From JAIPJO01 sp035269015 (GTDB taxonomy: Bacteria > Patescibacteriota > Patescibacteriia > Patescibacteriales > UBA12465): a stretch of 28,680 bases of DNA. Positions within the stretch are counted from its first letter, which is position 1. Each line of letters starts with the position of its first letter. The position numbers and the translations under genes were made by a program. The notes under the pieces are model-generated. The model was not told where the DNA came from. It did not search any database and saw only the letters and a list, made by a program, of their open reading frames with translations. Where the stretch lies: positions 1 through 28,680 of the forward strand of contig DATFJU010000019.1 in NCBI GenBank assembly GCA_035269015.1, read 5' to 3'. Shown one piece after another: positions 22,222-28,680 of the stretch.

Positions 22222-22980
22222 ATGAATAAAAGACAGAAAGAGTTAGTATTTAGAATTGGATCGGGTGTAATAATATTATTATTACTTATCCTCCTGCTTT
22301 TCCAATATTATGGAGAAAGCGAAAGAAAAACAGAAAAAACTGAGACTGAACTAGTCCAGCTAAAAACCAGAGAAGCTCAAGCCAGTAAAGAATTGAAAAA
22401 TGATCTTAAAGGCTTAACTGATGGCGCTCCTGTTACTAAAGACAGAGAAACTATCACTACGGAAAAAAATATGCAAATAAAAGGTGGCGTATTTAATTAC
22501 CAAGGTAAACCTAATTTAGGTTTTGTTAAGTATGACTTTGGCATTTTTTTAACTCCAGTTACAAAAGGGGGCAACACGTATGTACCGATTAAGTTTATAA
22601 CAAAATCGTATATAAAAAAGCTTGTTCCACAAATTCCTGGACTAAAAGAAAACAGCGTGCCAATGACTGATAAGAAAAATCCTGAAGGCAGACCTCCAGG
22701 AAAAGCTTGGAGCCTGGATGAATCAGGAACAGTATATTATTTTGTTGATTTTGGCCAAAAAGTTAAAAAAACAAATGATAATAACACTGTTCAAATTCCA
22801 TTAAATGCTTATGTAGGTCAAAAACCAGGTGGATATGAAATCTGGATAATGTATGAAGCAGCCGTGTTAAATAAACAAGGTTTTACCCAAGAATGGGATG
22901 GGGGAAACTTTATTTCTAATGGCGATGGTGGATATGATTACGCTGGTTCTTTTTCTGGGTTCACATACCTAGAAAAATAA
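22222..22980 (+). CDS. Membrane-anchored extracytoplasmic protein of unknown function
   Basis: 252 residues. One membrane helix (about 12-30) is followed by a short coiled-coil-like charged segment (32-62), then a soluble domain rich in G, K, Y and P. Late segments such as QIPLNAYVGQKPGGYEIWIM and the Gly/Asp-rich end (NGDGGYDYAGSFSG) look like beta structure. I do not recognise the family. It lies 52 nt after the Wzz-like gene and has a strong terminator, so the two genes form one unit. A role in surface polymer handling is possible from position only. Confidence 0.75.
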   Translation: MNKRQKELVFRIGSGVIILLLLILLLFQYYGESERKTEKTETELVQLKTREAQASKELKNDLKGLTDGAPVTKDRETITTEKNMQIKGGVFNYQGKPNLGFVKYDFGIFLTPVTKGGNTYVPIKFITKSYIKKLVPQIPGLKENSVPMTDKKNPEGRPPGKAWSLDESGTVYYFVDFGQKVKKTNDNNTVQIPLNAYVGQKPGGYEIWIMYEAAVLNKQGFTQEWDGGNFISNGDGGYDYAGSFSGFTYLEK

Positions 22981-22993
22981 AAAAACAAAAACA

Positions 22994-23026
22994 AACCCTC
23001 CAATTTAATGGAGGGTTCTTTTTTTA
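22994..23026 (+). terminator. Bidirectional terminator
   Basis: 9-bp stem (22994-23002 aaccctcca with 23009-23017 tggagggtt), loop of six, then CTTTTTTT on the plus strand. The minus strand is also T-rich after the stem, so it can end the DUF5671 transcript too. Confidence 0.92.
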
Positions 23027-23057
23027 TATAATACCTTTTTCCTTGAATTATATTAAC

Positions 23058-23939
23058 TTACTTAGGAGCCATAAATTCCTGTTCTAAACACTGATAACCA
23101 CTATCATGAAGTCTATTACTACCATATCTTAAATTAGTATTTTCATCATCTAAGTTAGAGCTTATAAACTCTGCACAAAGCTCATACTCAGTATCTGACA
23201 ATTTATTATACTCTATATCTTCAAAAGAAATAACACTACTAGGATAATTATTTAAATTACTATCATTCTTTAATTCCTGTAAAGACTCTGGCAACTCATC
23301 GTTATTATTATAATACATATTTACATTCATATTTATGTTATCAAAATCTCTTAAGATTTTTTCATCAATCTTTTTATTTCTAGTAGTTTGCGGAGATTCC
23401 ATGTGAATTATAGCTAGTCCTAAAGCCAACACTACTAAAAGCAAAGAAGCCATAAAAAATATAGACTTTATCTTATCTTTTTTCTTTACTACTTTCTGTC
23501 TAATATTATATAAATAATAACTAAAGATCATAGCTGAAATAATAAGGGCTGTTAAAGCTTTTAAAATAAACTTAATAGTCATTTCTCCGTTTAAAAAACT
23601 ATTTAATATACTAACTAGCCAGACTAACATTACTATAGAAGTAACAAGTAGTATTAAATATATTAACCATTTTCTCAGAGATGATTCTAAACTTAAGTCC
23701 CCCTTCTTAATGTTTTTAGAAAGAAGATGTGAGCAAACATAATAAATTGGAGTAGAAATAAGCAAAGTTGAAAAGGCTGTTTTTAGAGCTTGCATGGAAA
23801 AATATGAATTACTAACATCCACAAAAACTTTATCTAAAACCTCGAAAATAATAATCCCCATTCCCAGAGCCATTGCCCCTAAACTAATAAGTGAAAGTAA
23901 ATAATAAAAAACAAATTGTGCTTGATGTTTTTTAGTCAT
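23058..23939 (-). CDS. DUF5671 membrane protein
   Basis: 293 residues. The N-terminal part to about residue 180 has four or five membrane helices and begins with the DUF5671 pattern (FVFYYLLSLISLGAMALGMG, then IIIFEVLDKVF). The C-terminal part is a soluble domain (about 185-293) with KIDEKILRDFDNINMNVNMY and YYNNNDELPESLQEL, which resembles the start of pilin or competence-pseudopilin soluble domains, and two cysteines near the end (CAEF, QCLEQE) that could form a disulphide. DUF5671 is mostly known from Patescibacteria, of unknown function. It starts 19 nt after pyk, so it is probably co-transcribed with it. Confidence 0.82.
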   Translation of the reverse strand: MTKKHQAQFVFYYLLSLISLGAMALGMGIIIFEVLDKVFVDVSNSYFSMQALKTAFSTLLISTPIYYVCSHLLSKNIKKGDLSLESSLRKWLIYLILLVTSIVMLVWLVSILNSFLNGEMTIKFILKALTALIISAMIFSYYLYNIRQKVVKKKDKIKSIFFMASLLLVVLALGLAIIHMESPQTTRNKKIDEKILRDFDNINMNVNMYYNNNDELPESLQELKNDSNLNNYPSSVISFEDIEYNKLSDTEYELCAEFISSNLDDENTNLRYGSNRLHDSGYQCLEQEFMAPK

Positions 23940-23958
23940 ATTTTTATATTATATATAA

Positions 23959-25368
23959 TTATATATATTTAGAGACCTTAAATATCTCTATTGAATTAGC
24001 AGTAGATTTACTATCTAAATTGTTAAATAGATAAAGCACTAAATCATTTTTCTTTACTTTCTTTATTCTAAGCAATATTTTTAAAGTTTGTTTAAGTAGT
24101 GATAAGTTAGTCATCTTTTTAATATAATGAGCACTAACGCTATAAGTTAAAGAAAGTTCTCTTACTCGACGCTCATTAAAACACTTAACTGACACTGGCA
24201 CAGAACCACGATAGGAAGCAATAAGTTCTGAAGAAAAAGCCACATCTGAGCTAACAATAATCTCTTTTATATCTAAATCTTGAGCAATACGTACTGCTGA
24301 CTGACAAAGATAAGAAGTAACAGTTTCATCGCTTTGATATAAAGGAATTATATCTGGCAACTTAATACCTTTTTCTGTTTCTATAGCAATTTTACTCATA
24401 GTCTTTACTGAAGCTAAAGGATAATCTCCAAAAGCAGTTTCTCCTGATAACATAATAGCATCAGTCCCATCTAAAATAGCATTCGCTACATCACTAACTT
24501 CAGCCCTAGTGGGACGACTATTCTTAATCATAGAATGTAGCATTTGAGTAGCAGTGATAATTGGTTTTTGTTTAGCTATACATTTTTTAATTAAATTCTT
24601 TTGTACTAAAGGTACTTGTTCAGCTGGTATCTCCACGGCTAAATCCCCTCTTGCCACCATTACTCCATGAACATTATCAAGTATTTCATCAATATTATCT
24701 ACTCCTTCTTTATTTTCAATTTTAGCAATTATTTTAATAGGACTATTATGTTTATCTAAAATCCTTTGAATTGCAAAAACATCTTCTTTCTTTCTAACAA
24801 AAGAATGAGCAATAAAATCAATGTTATTATCTATAGAGAACTTAATAAAATCTTTGTCTTTCTTACTAAGAGCTGGTAAATTAACTTTTACATTAGGAAC
24901 ATTAATACTTTTTTTACTTTTAATTATTCCTGAATCATAGCTTTTACAAATTAAAGCTCCACTCTTTTTCTTTTCAACTTTTAACTCAATATCGCCATCA
25001 TCAATTAAAATACTAGCACCTAAGGGAACATCTTTAACAAAATCTTTATAGTTAACATATAAACAAGAAGCTGATGAAGCTTTATCTCTATTTGTTCCTT
25101 TAAGTTTTATTAAATCACCCCTTTTCACTTGTATGGGCTCAGCCACAGTAGTAATCCTCATTTCTGGCCCTTTAGTATCTAAAAGTACACCAATTCTACT
25201 GGAAACTTTTCTAACATTTTTTAAAACTTTAAGAGCATCACTGTGTTCTTGATGAGCAGTGTTTAATCTCACCACATCCATACCATTTTCATATAGTTGC
25301 TTTAAAAATTTGACATCACATCTTTCATCAGAAATAGTAGCTACAATTTTTGTTTTCTTGTCTATCAT
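23959..25368 (-). CDS. pyk: Pyruvate kinase
   Basis: Glycolytic enzyme, PEP + ADP to pyruvate + ATP. 469 residues: barrel A, B domain (about 70-165) and C-terminal domain (about 345-469). Active-site parts include R34 and N36 in VVRLNTAH, DTKGPEMR at 64-71, K216 and E218 in IIAKIEN, D242 in VARGDLAVEIP and the ATQML motif. In the R-L-N-x-S-H motif the usual serine, a K+ ligand in many pyruvate kinases, is alanine (A38), which could change its need for K+. It follows the M23 peptidase gene by 44 nt and precedes the DUF5671 gene. Confidence 0.96.
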   Translation of the reverse strand: MIDKKTKIVATISDERCDVKFLKQLYENGMDVVRLNTAHQEHSDALKVLKNVRKVSSRIGVLLDTKGPEMRITTVAEPIQVKRGDLIKLKGTNRDKASSASCLYVNYKDFVKDVPLGASILIDDGDIELKVEKKKSGALICKSYDSGIIKSKKSINVPNVKVNLPALSKKDKDFIKFSIDNNIDFIAHSFVRKKEDVFAIQRILDKHNSPIKIIAKIENKEGVDNIDEILDNVHGVMVARGDLAVEIPAEQVPLVQKNLIKKCIAKQKPIITATQMLHSMIKNSRPTRAEVSDVANAILDGTDAIMLSGETAFGDYPLASVKTMSKIAIETEKGIKLPDIIPLYQSDETVTSYLCQSAVRIAQDLDIKEIIVSSDVAFSSELIASYRGSVPVSVKCFNERRVRELSLTYSVSAHYIKKMTNLSLLKQTLKILLRIKKVKKNDLVLYLFNNLDSKSTANSIEIFKVSKYI

Positions 25369-25412
25369 AATTATATTGTTATAAACCTTTTAATATTAAA
25401 CTGAAAAATAAC

Positions 25413-26747
25413 TTACTTTAACATCTCTTGCCATTTAGATATTTCATTATAAAACCTGTCTCTATTTTCTTCTTTAATAGGATCTCCTGGTGGTAAAACT
25501 TCTCTTAATGGATTTATTTTTACACCATTTTTAACCATTTCATAGTGTAAATGAGGACCAGTTGAAAAGCCAGTAGAACCAACATAACCAATAACTTGTC
25601 CTTGTTTTACTCTATCACCATAACCAACAGCATACTTGGATAAATGAGCATAATTAGTAGTATAAGTACCATTATGCCTAAGACTTATCTTATTACCATA
25701 ACCGCCACTATATCCTGCTAAGACGACTGTACCATCTCCAACAGCCCTAATAGGGGTTCCTATAGGAGCTGCATAGTCAATAGCCCTATGACCTGTATAA
25801 GTATTAAAAGCTTTAACATATCTTAAACCAGTAGTGAATCCCGAAGAAATATATTTAAAAGCCACCGGAGCCTTTAAAAACATCTTCTGAACAGAATTAC
25901 CGTCTTCATCAAAAAATCCTTGATTATCTTCATTTTCTTCAAAATAATAAAGTGTAATCTCATTGCCCCTATTAATATACTTAGCTGCTAAAATTTGTCC
26001 TGGCATTACATACTCACCATCTAGATATCTTTCCTCATATACAAACTTAAAGCTATCTCCTTTCTGAGTATCCATAGCAAAGTCTAAAGACCATTGAAAA
26101 GCATTAGCTAATTGTATGATTGCTCTTTCATCAATATCATTATCTAAAGCTGCTTGATAAACAGAACTTTCCACTTCAGCCTCCTTTACTACAGTTTTAA
26201 CATTATAAGGAATAGCTCTTTTTTCGGCCTGCCAAACTTGCTTAGTTGCAGGCTCTTGAGCAACAGCGGTGTTTATTATATCTGTACTAGTACTAAAATT
26301 GTCTTCTTCATCACCTATTTCTTCTTTTTCACTTCTAATCTCTTCTTTAGATATATAAACCTCTTCTTCACTATTTATCTTATAAAGCAACGACTTTAAA
26401 TCATCACTGTCTTCATCAAAAGTAAGTTCTATTTCATTACCAGCTTTTATTTTAGCTAAATCATATTTATCTAAAGTAATATTATATATTTTTTGAGATA
26501 AACTAGAATTAATCCCTACTTTAGTCATTAACTGACCATAAGTAGTGCCAGGCTCAACTAATATCTTTTCTTTTCTATCTGGGATAACTTTAACTATATC
26601 TTCCTCCATATTAAAATCACTTTCTTTACTATTTTCAGTAACTAATAAATTAGACCCTGCTGTTTCATTATATATTAGAAAAACTGAAAAACTAAGAATT
26701 AATAGTAATACAATAATCGAATATTTAAAACTTATTAATCTTTTCAT
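25413..26747 (-). CDS. M23 family metallopeptidase (peptidoglycan hydrolase)
   Basis: 444 residues. A signal anchor lies at about 10-26 and an acidic linker follows. Residues 60-125 are a LysM/OapA-like segment (KILVEPGTTYGQLMTKVGI), and a helical-beta region spans about 180-300. The M23 domain is near the C-terminus, with zinc ligands H320 and D324 in GHRAIDYA, H368 in NYAHLS and H399/H401 in GPHLHYE. It should be a glycyl- or D,D-endopeptidase acting on the wall, as in lysostaphin/MepM-type proteins. It is the first gene of a unit with pyk; no clear consensus promoter was found upstream. Confidence 0.93.
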   Translation of the reverse strand: MKRLISFKYSIIVLLLILSFSVFLIYNETAGSNLLVTENSKESDFNMEEDIVKVIPDRKEKILVEPGTTYGQLMTKVGINSSLSQKIYNITLDKYDLAKIKAGNEIELTFDEDSDDLKSLLYKINSEEEVYISKEEIRSEKEEIGDEEDNFSTSTDIINTAVAQEPATKQVWQAEKRAIPYNVKTVVKEAEVESSVYQAALDNDIDERAIIQLANAFQWSLDFAMDTQKGDSFKFVYEERYLDGEYVMPGQILAAKYINRGNEITLYYFEENEDNQGFFDEDGNSVQKMFLKAPVAFKYISSGFTTGLRYVKAFNTYTGHRAIDYAAPIGTPIRAVGDGTVVLAGYSGGYGNKISLRHNGTYTTNYAHLSKYAVGYGDRVKQGQVIGYVGSTGFSTGPHLHYEMVKNGVKINPLREVLPPGDPIKEENRDRFYNEISKWQEMLK

Positions 26748-26849
26748 ATATAGTCTATTAACGTAATTTATTTTTAATTATAAAAACAGTGTATCATGAC
26801 TTTATCCATATGAAAAGACTAAACTAAATTATTTGACTAATATTAAACA

Positions 26850-26883
26850 AAAAACAGCAGATATGATATTAACTGCTGTTTTT
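26850..26883 (-). terminator. Terminator of the tandem-repeat protein gene
   Basis: 11-bp stem (26850-26860 aaaaacagcag with 26873-26883 ctgctgttttt) and 12-base loop, 37 nt after the stop at 26920. On the minus strand it runs into TTTTTTGTTT. Confidence 0.85.
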
Positions 26884-26919
26884 GAAATATGTAAACTTGG
26901 ATTCCTAATTATTTAAGCT

Positions 26920-27759
26920 CTAAGAACAATCAGCTGGACAGCTTTGAGCTGTTTCTGGGCAAGGGCAACCTTCCCCCATACAAACCATTTCCTGACAAAC
27001 TCCATCACCACACATGTCTACACAAATATTTGTATCATCATTCTCTTCACGTTCAACAGTACTACCGTCAGGTATTAACTCAAATAAACCTATTTCTACC
27101 TCGTCATTACTATTAACATTAAAGTTAGCCTTAGCTGTTAAAGCAATATGTCCATCTTCATAGTTAACAATAGCAATACCTTCTTCAGGAAAACTGACAG
27201 AAGTTATATAGAAACTACCTCCTAACACTGCTTCTTCAGGTGACAACTCAGAAATATTATTTTCTAAATAAGTATTAACTCTTCCCTGATCCTCAATACT
27301 AACAGCATCTTCTTCATTGTTATCATTAACTTCACCCATTTCATTATTTTCGATTAACTCAAAAGAGTTAATCTCTACTTGCTCATTATCATAACTATAA
27401 TCAGCTCTAGCTATTAAAGCGATGTGTCCATCGTCATAATTAACAATAGCTACATTTTCTGCAGGAAAATTGACAGTAGTTATATAAAAGGTGCCTCCTA
27501 ACACCGCTTCCTCAGGTGACAAGTCAGAGATATTGTTTTCTAAATAAGTATTAACTGCTCCTTGTTCTTCAGGAGATACATCAACATTTTCTCTATTTTG
27601 TAGATCATCTTCATTGTCAACTTCATCAGCTAAATTGTTTTCATCTCCAGGTAGGGTAGTTTCGTTATCGTTTTGACTGGTAAAAGCGTAAACTCCTACA
27701 ACAATCAATAAAATAACCACTAGTGATACCAGGATTGTTTTTGTGTTGTTTTTAGACAT
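26920..27759 (-). CDS. Secreted or membrane-anchored protein with two tandem repeats and a cysteine-rich tail
   Basis: 279 residues. One N-terminal membrane helix lies at about 9-26, then an acidic linker. Residues 61-138 and 153-231 are two copies of a domain of about 78 residues, both with Q-G-x-V-N-T-Y-L-E-N-N-I-S, L-S-P-E-E-A-V-L-G-G and I-V-N-Y-x-D-G-H-I-A-L; I do not recognise it. The tail from 246 has eight cysteines (246, 250, 255, 260, 265, 267, 274, 278) in a CGDGVCQ / GCPCPET / CPADCS pattern, likely forming disulphides or binding metal outside the cell. It is monocistronic, with a terminator. The stop is TAG. A -10 TATAAT is at 27807-27812, with a weak -35. Confidence 0.78.
   Translation of the reverse strand: MSKNNTKTILVSLVVILLIVVGVYAFTSQNDNETTLPGDENNLADEVDNEDDLQNRENVDVSPEEQGAVNTYLENNISDLSPEEAVLGGTFYITTVNFPAENVAIVNYDDGHIALIARADYSYDNEQVEINSFELIENNEMGEVNDNNEEDAVSIEDQGRVNTYLENNISELSPEEAVLGGSFYITSVSFPEEGIAIVNYEDGHIALTAKANFNVNSNDEVEIGLFELIPDGSTVEREENDDTNICVDMCGDGVCQEMVCMGEGCPCPETAQSCPADCS
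27067..27579 (-). repeat. Two tandem 78-codon repeats
   Basis: Codons 61-138 (27346-27579) and 153-231 (27067-27303) of the gene above encode copies that agree at most positions, offset by 92 codons, with a short acidic linker between. The high similarity points to a fairly recent internal duplication. Confidence 0.85.
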
Positions 27760-27881
27760 AGATTTATCTATTAATTTTATTTATATATAAACTGTTACTC
27801 TTGTATATTATAACGTATTTTTACATAAAAAGTAACAAGAGAAAAATTAATTTTAAAATAATTATTTATATTGCTTATATT

Positions 27882-28397
27882 TTATATTTTTCTACTATCA
27901 TAGGCCCAATGTAATAAAGCTTGTCTTTGTTTAGGTCTGCAACTATAATCTTTTCTTTTACAGTTTTTTTCCACTGCTTTTAAGTGCCTCTTAAAGGCTC
28001 TCCATCTTTTAATTTGTCTTTCATCATCAGCATGTCTTCTGCCCCTATAATAGCGACAATACCATTGAAACCAACCTTTAGGATCATCTGGATGAATCCA
28101 ACCTTTATCTTGCCAAACCTTTAAGGACTGGCTAGCACTAAGTTTAAAATAATTATAGTTAGGATTTTTACCGTCACTACTAAGCTTAACTCCTCTAAAC
28201 CATGACTTAGGAAATTCATCTATATGACCAAAAAAATAATCACCTCCAAATACTCCTAACTTAAGCATTTCTTTAGGCTTCAAATCGGGTTGAAAAGAAT
28301 CATTAAAATTCCTACCACTAGACTCTACTAAATAATATTCATAATCTGTTTGCATGTCATCGTTTACCACTATTTTCTTTTTTATTTTTCTAGACAT
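27882..28397 (-). CDS. Conserved protein of unknown function, W/Y/R-rich
   Basis: 171 residues with no membrane segment or signal peptide. The protein is dense in conserved-looking motifs: PKEMLKLGVFGGDYFFG, FPKSWF, DKGWIHPDDPKGWFQWYCRY, YRGRRHADDERQIKRW, and CRPKQRQALLHWAYDSRK. From memory, the same motif order occurs in hypothetical proteins of fungi and scattered bacteria; no function is known to me. The basic C-terminal half with many R, K and aromatic residues could bind nucleic acid, but this is a guess. It is divergent from a 5'-nucleotidase gene. Confidence 0.82.
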   Translation of the reverse strand: MSRKIKKKIVVNDDMQTDYEYYLVESSGRNFNDSFQPDLKPKEMLKLGVFGGDYFFGHIDEFPKSWFRGVKLSSDGKNPNYNYFKLSASQSLKVWQDKGWIHPDDPKGWFQWYCRYYRGRRHADDERQIKRWRAFKRHLKAVEKNCKRKDYSCRPKQRQALLHWAYDSRKI

Positions 28398-28427
28398 TTA
28401 ATTGTTTATTAATATCACTATCTATAC

Positions 28428-28437
28428 TATAATTATA
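28428..28437. promoter_or_regulatory. Overlapping divergent -10 elements
   Basis: TATAAT at 28428-28433 on the plus strand overlaps TATAAT at 28437-28432 on the minus strand. The minus copy has an upstream TGG, an extended -10. No good -35 is seen on either side. Only one polymerase could bind at a time, so the two flanking genes may be inversely expressed. Confidence 0.5.
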
Positions 28438-28468
28438 CCATAATCCCTGAATATATAAATAAAATTAT

Positions 28469-28680
28469 ATGGAAAAAATATATTTTCACAACAAAAAGAG
28501 TTTAGAAAATAAGATTAAGAGAATTAAAGAACAAGGAATAAATAAATTACATGTAGTTTCAGATTTTGACAGAACACTCACTCGAGCCACTTATAATGGC
28601 AAAAAAACTCCTTCAGGTATTGCTTTGATTCGCCAAGGAGGCTATCTGAGTTCAGACTACCCTAAAAAAGCTTTTGCCTT
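28469..28680 (+). CDS. UMPH-1 family pyrimidine 5'-nucleotidase (HAD superfamily), N-terminal fragment
   Basis: Runs off the right edge; 70 codons are visible. The fragment reads MEKIYFHNKKSLENKIKRIK, then KLHVVSDFDRTLTRATYNGK, then KTPSGIALIRQGGYLSSDYP. DFDRTLT is HAD motif I, with the nucleophile and the acid two residues on. The following R-x-x-Y-x-G-K-x-x-P matches the cN-III (UMPH-1) group better than other HAD phosphatases. Members dephosphorylate UMP/CMP or m7GMP. Motifs II-IV lie outside the window. There is no Shine-Dalgarno sequence before the ATG. Confidence 0.78.
   Translation, partial: MEKIYFHNKKSLENKIKRIKEQGINKLHVVSDFDRTLTRATYNGKKTPSGIALIRQGGYLSSDYPKKAFA

Noticed and set aside
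21963..22223. Hydrophobic open frame of 86 codons on the minus strand opposite the Wzz-like tail
   Set aside because: It is the complement of a tail built from GAT/GAA/AAT/AAA codons, which reads as I/F/L on the other strand. It has no promoter or family, and the plus-strand gene is well supported.
1..28680. UGA read as glycine (Gracilibacteria/Absconditabacteria code)
   Set aside because: Long conserved genes such as dnaK, mrdA and atpA read through at full length with no TGA inside and with glycine from GGN codons.

Overview
The window is AT-rich (estimated near 30% GC) and carries about 32 tightly packed protein genes. No rRNA, tRNA, CRISPR array or insertion sequence was recognised. Gene content points to a Candidate Phyla Radiation / Patescibacteria genome: a DUF5671 membrane protein, secreted proteins built from a repeated G-R-P-x-E-A-F-N-x-M-R module, a shortened HrcA, a lone DUF378 protein, and almost no Shine-Dalgarno sequences. 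This placement is inferred from family content, not from a phylogenetic marker. All 31 complete genes end in TAA (28) or TAG (3), and the long genes read through without TGA, so the UGA=Gly code of Gracilibacteria is not in use.

Region 1 (1-5056, minus strand) is an F-type ATP synthase operon read from a consensus promoter at 5029-5056. The order is atpZ/I-like, atpB (a), atpE (c), atpF (b), atpH (delta), atpA (alpha), atpG (gamma), then the first 26 codons of atpD (beta). The c subunit carries the residues of a Na+-type site with two carboxylates. atpE alone is set off by a long AT-only spacer before it and a strong hairpin after it.

Region 2 (5134-11905, minus strand) holds tatD, a small acidic protein with its own promoter and terminator, and a heat-shock cluster hrcA - grpE - hsp20 - dnaK - DUF3467 - dnaJ. 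A perfect CIRCE operator sits on a perfect sigma-70 promoter upstream of hrcA, so HrcA should control itself and the genes after it. GrpE has an N-terminal DUF1653 domain in place of the usual leading coiled coil. Hairpins lie just behind hsp20 and dnaK and in front of hsp20 and dnaK.

Region 3 (11913-23939) is mostly cell envelope and signalling. It has a class B PBP2, a divergent OmpR-type response regulator with its histidine kinase, DUF378, and a TspO gene broken by one extra base in a homopolymer. These are followed by a papain-fold C39-like protease with two repeats, an L,D-transpeptidase with four calcium-loop repeats, a GHL15-like secreted protein, an O-antigen ligase/polymerase, a Wzz-like protein with a long acidic tail, a membrane-anchored unknown, and a DUF5671 protein.

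Region 4 (23959-28680) has pyruvate kinase and an M23 peptidase in the same operon as the DUF5671 gene. Beyond it lie a secreted protein with two tandem repeats and an eight-cysteine tail, a conserved unknown family that I recall from fungi, and, divergent from it, the start of a UMPH-1 type pyrimidine 5'-nucleotidase.

The window is a housekeeping backbone (energy, proteostasis, glycolysis) next to a wall and surface gene block. The most unusual items are the DUF1653-GrpE fusion, the inferred Na+ rotor, the hairpins placed after high-demand genes, and the repeat-bearing surface proteins.
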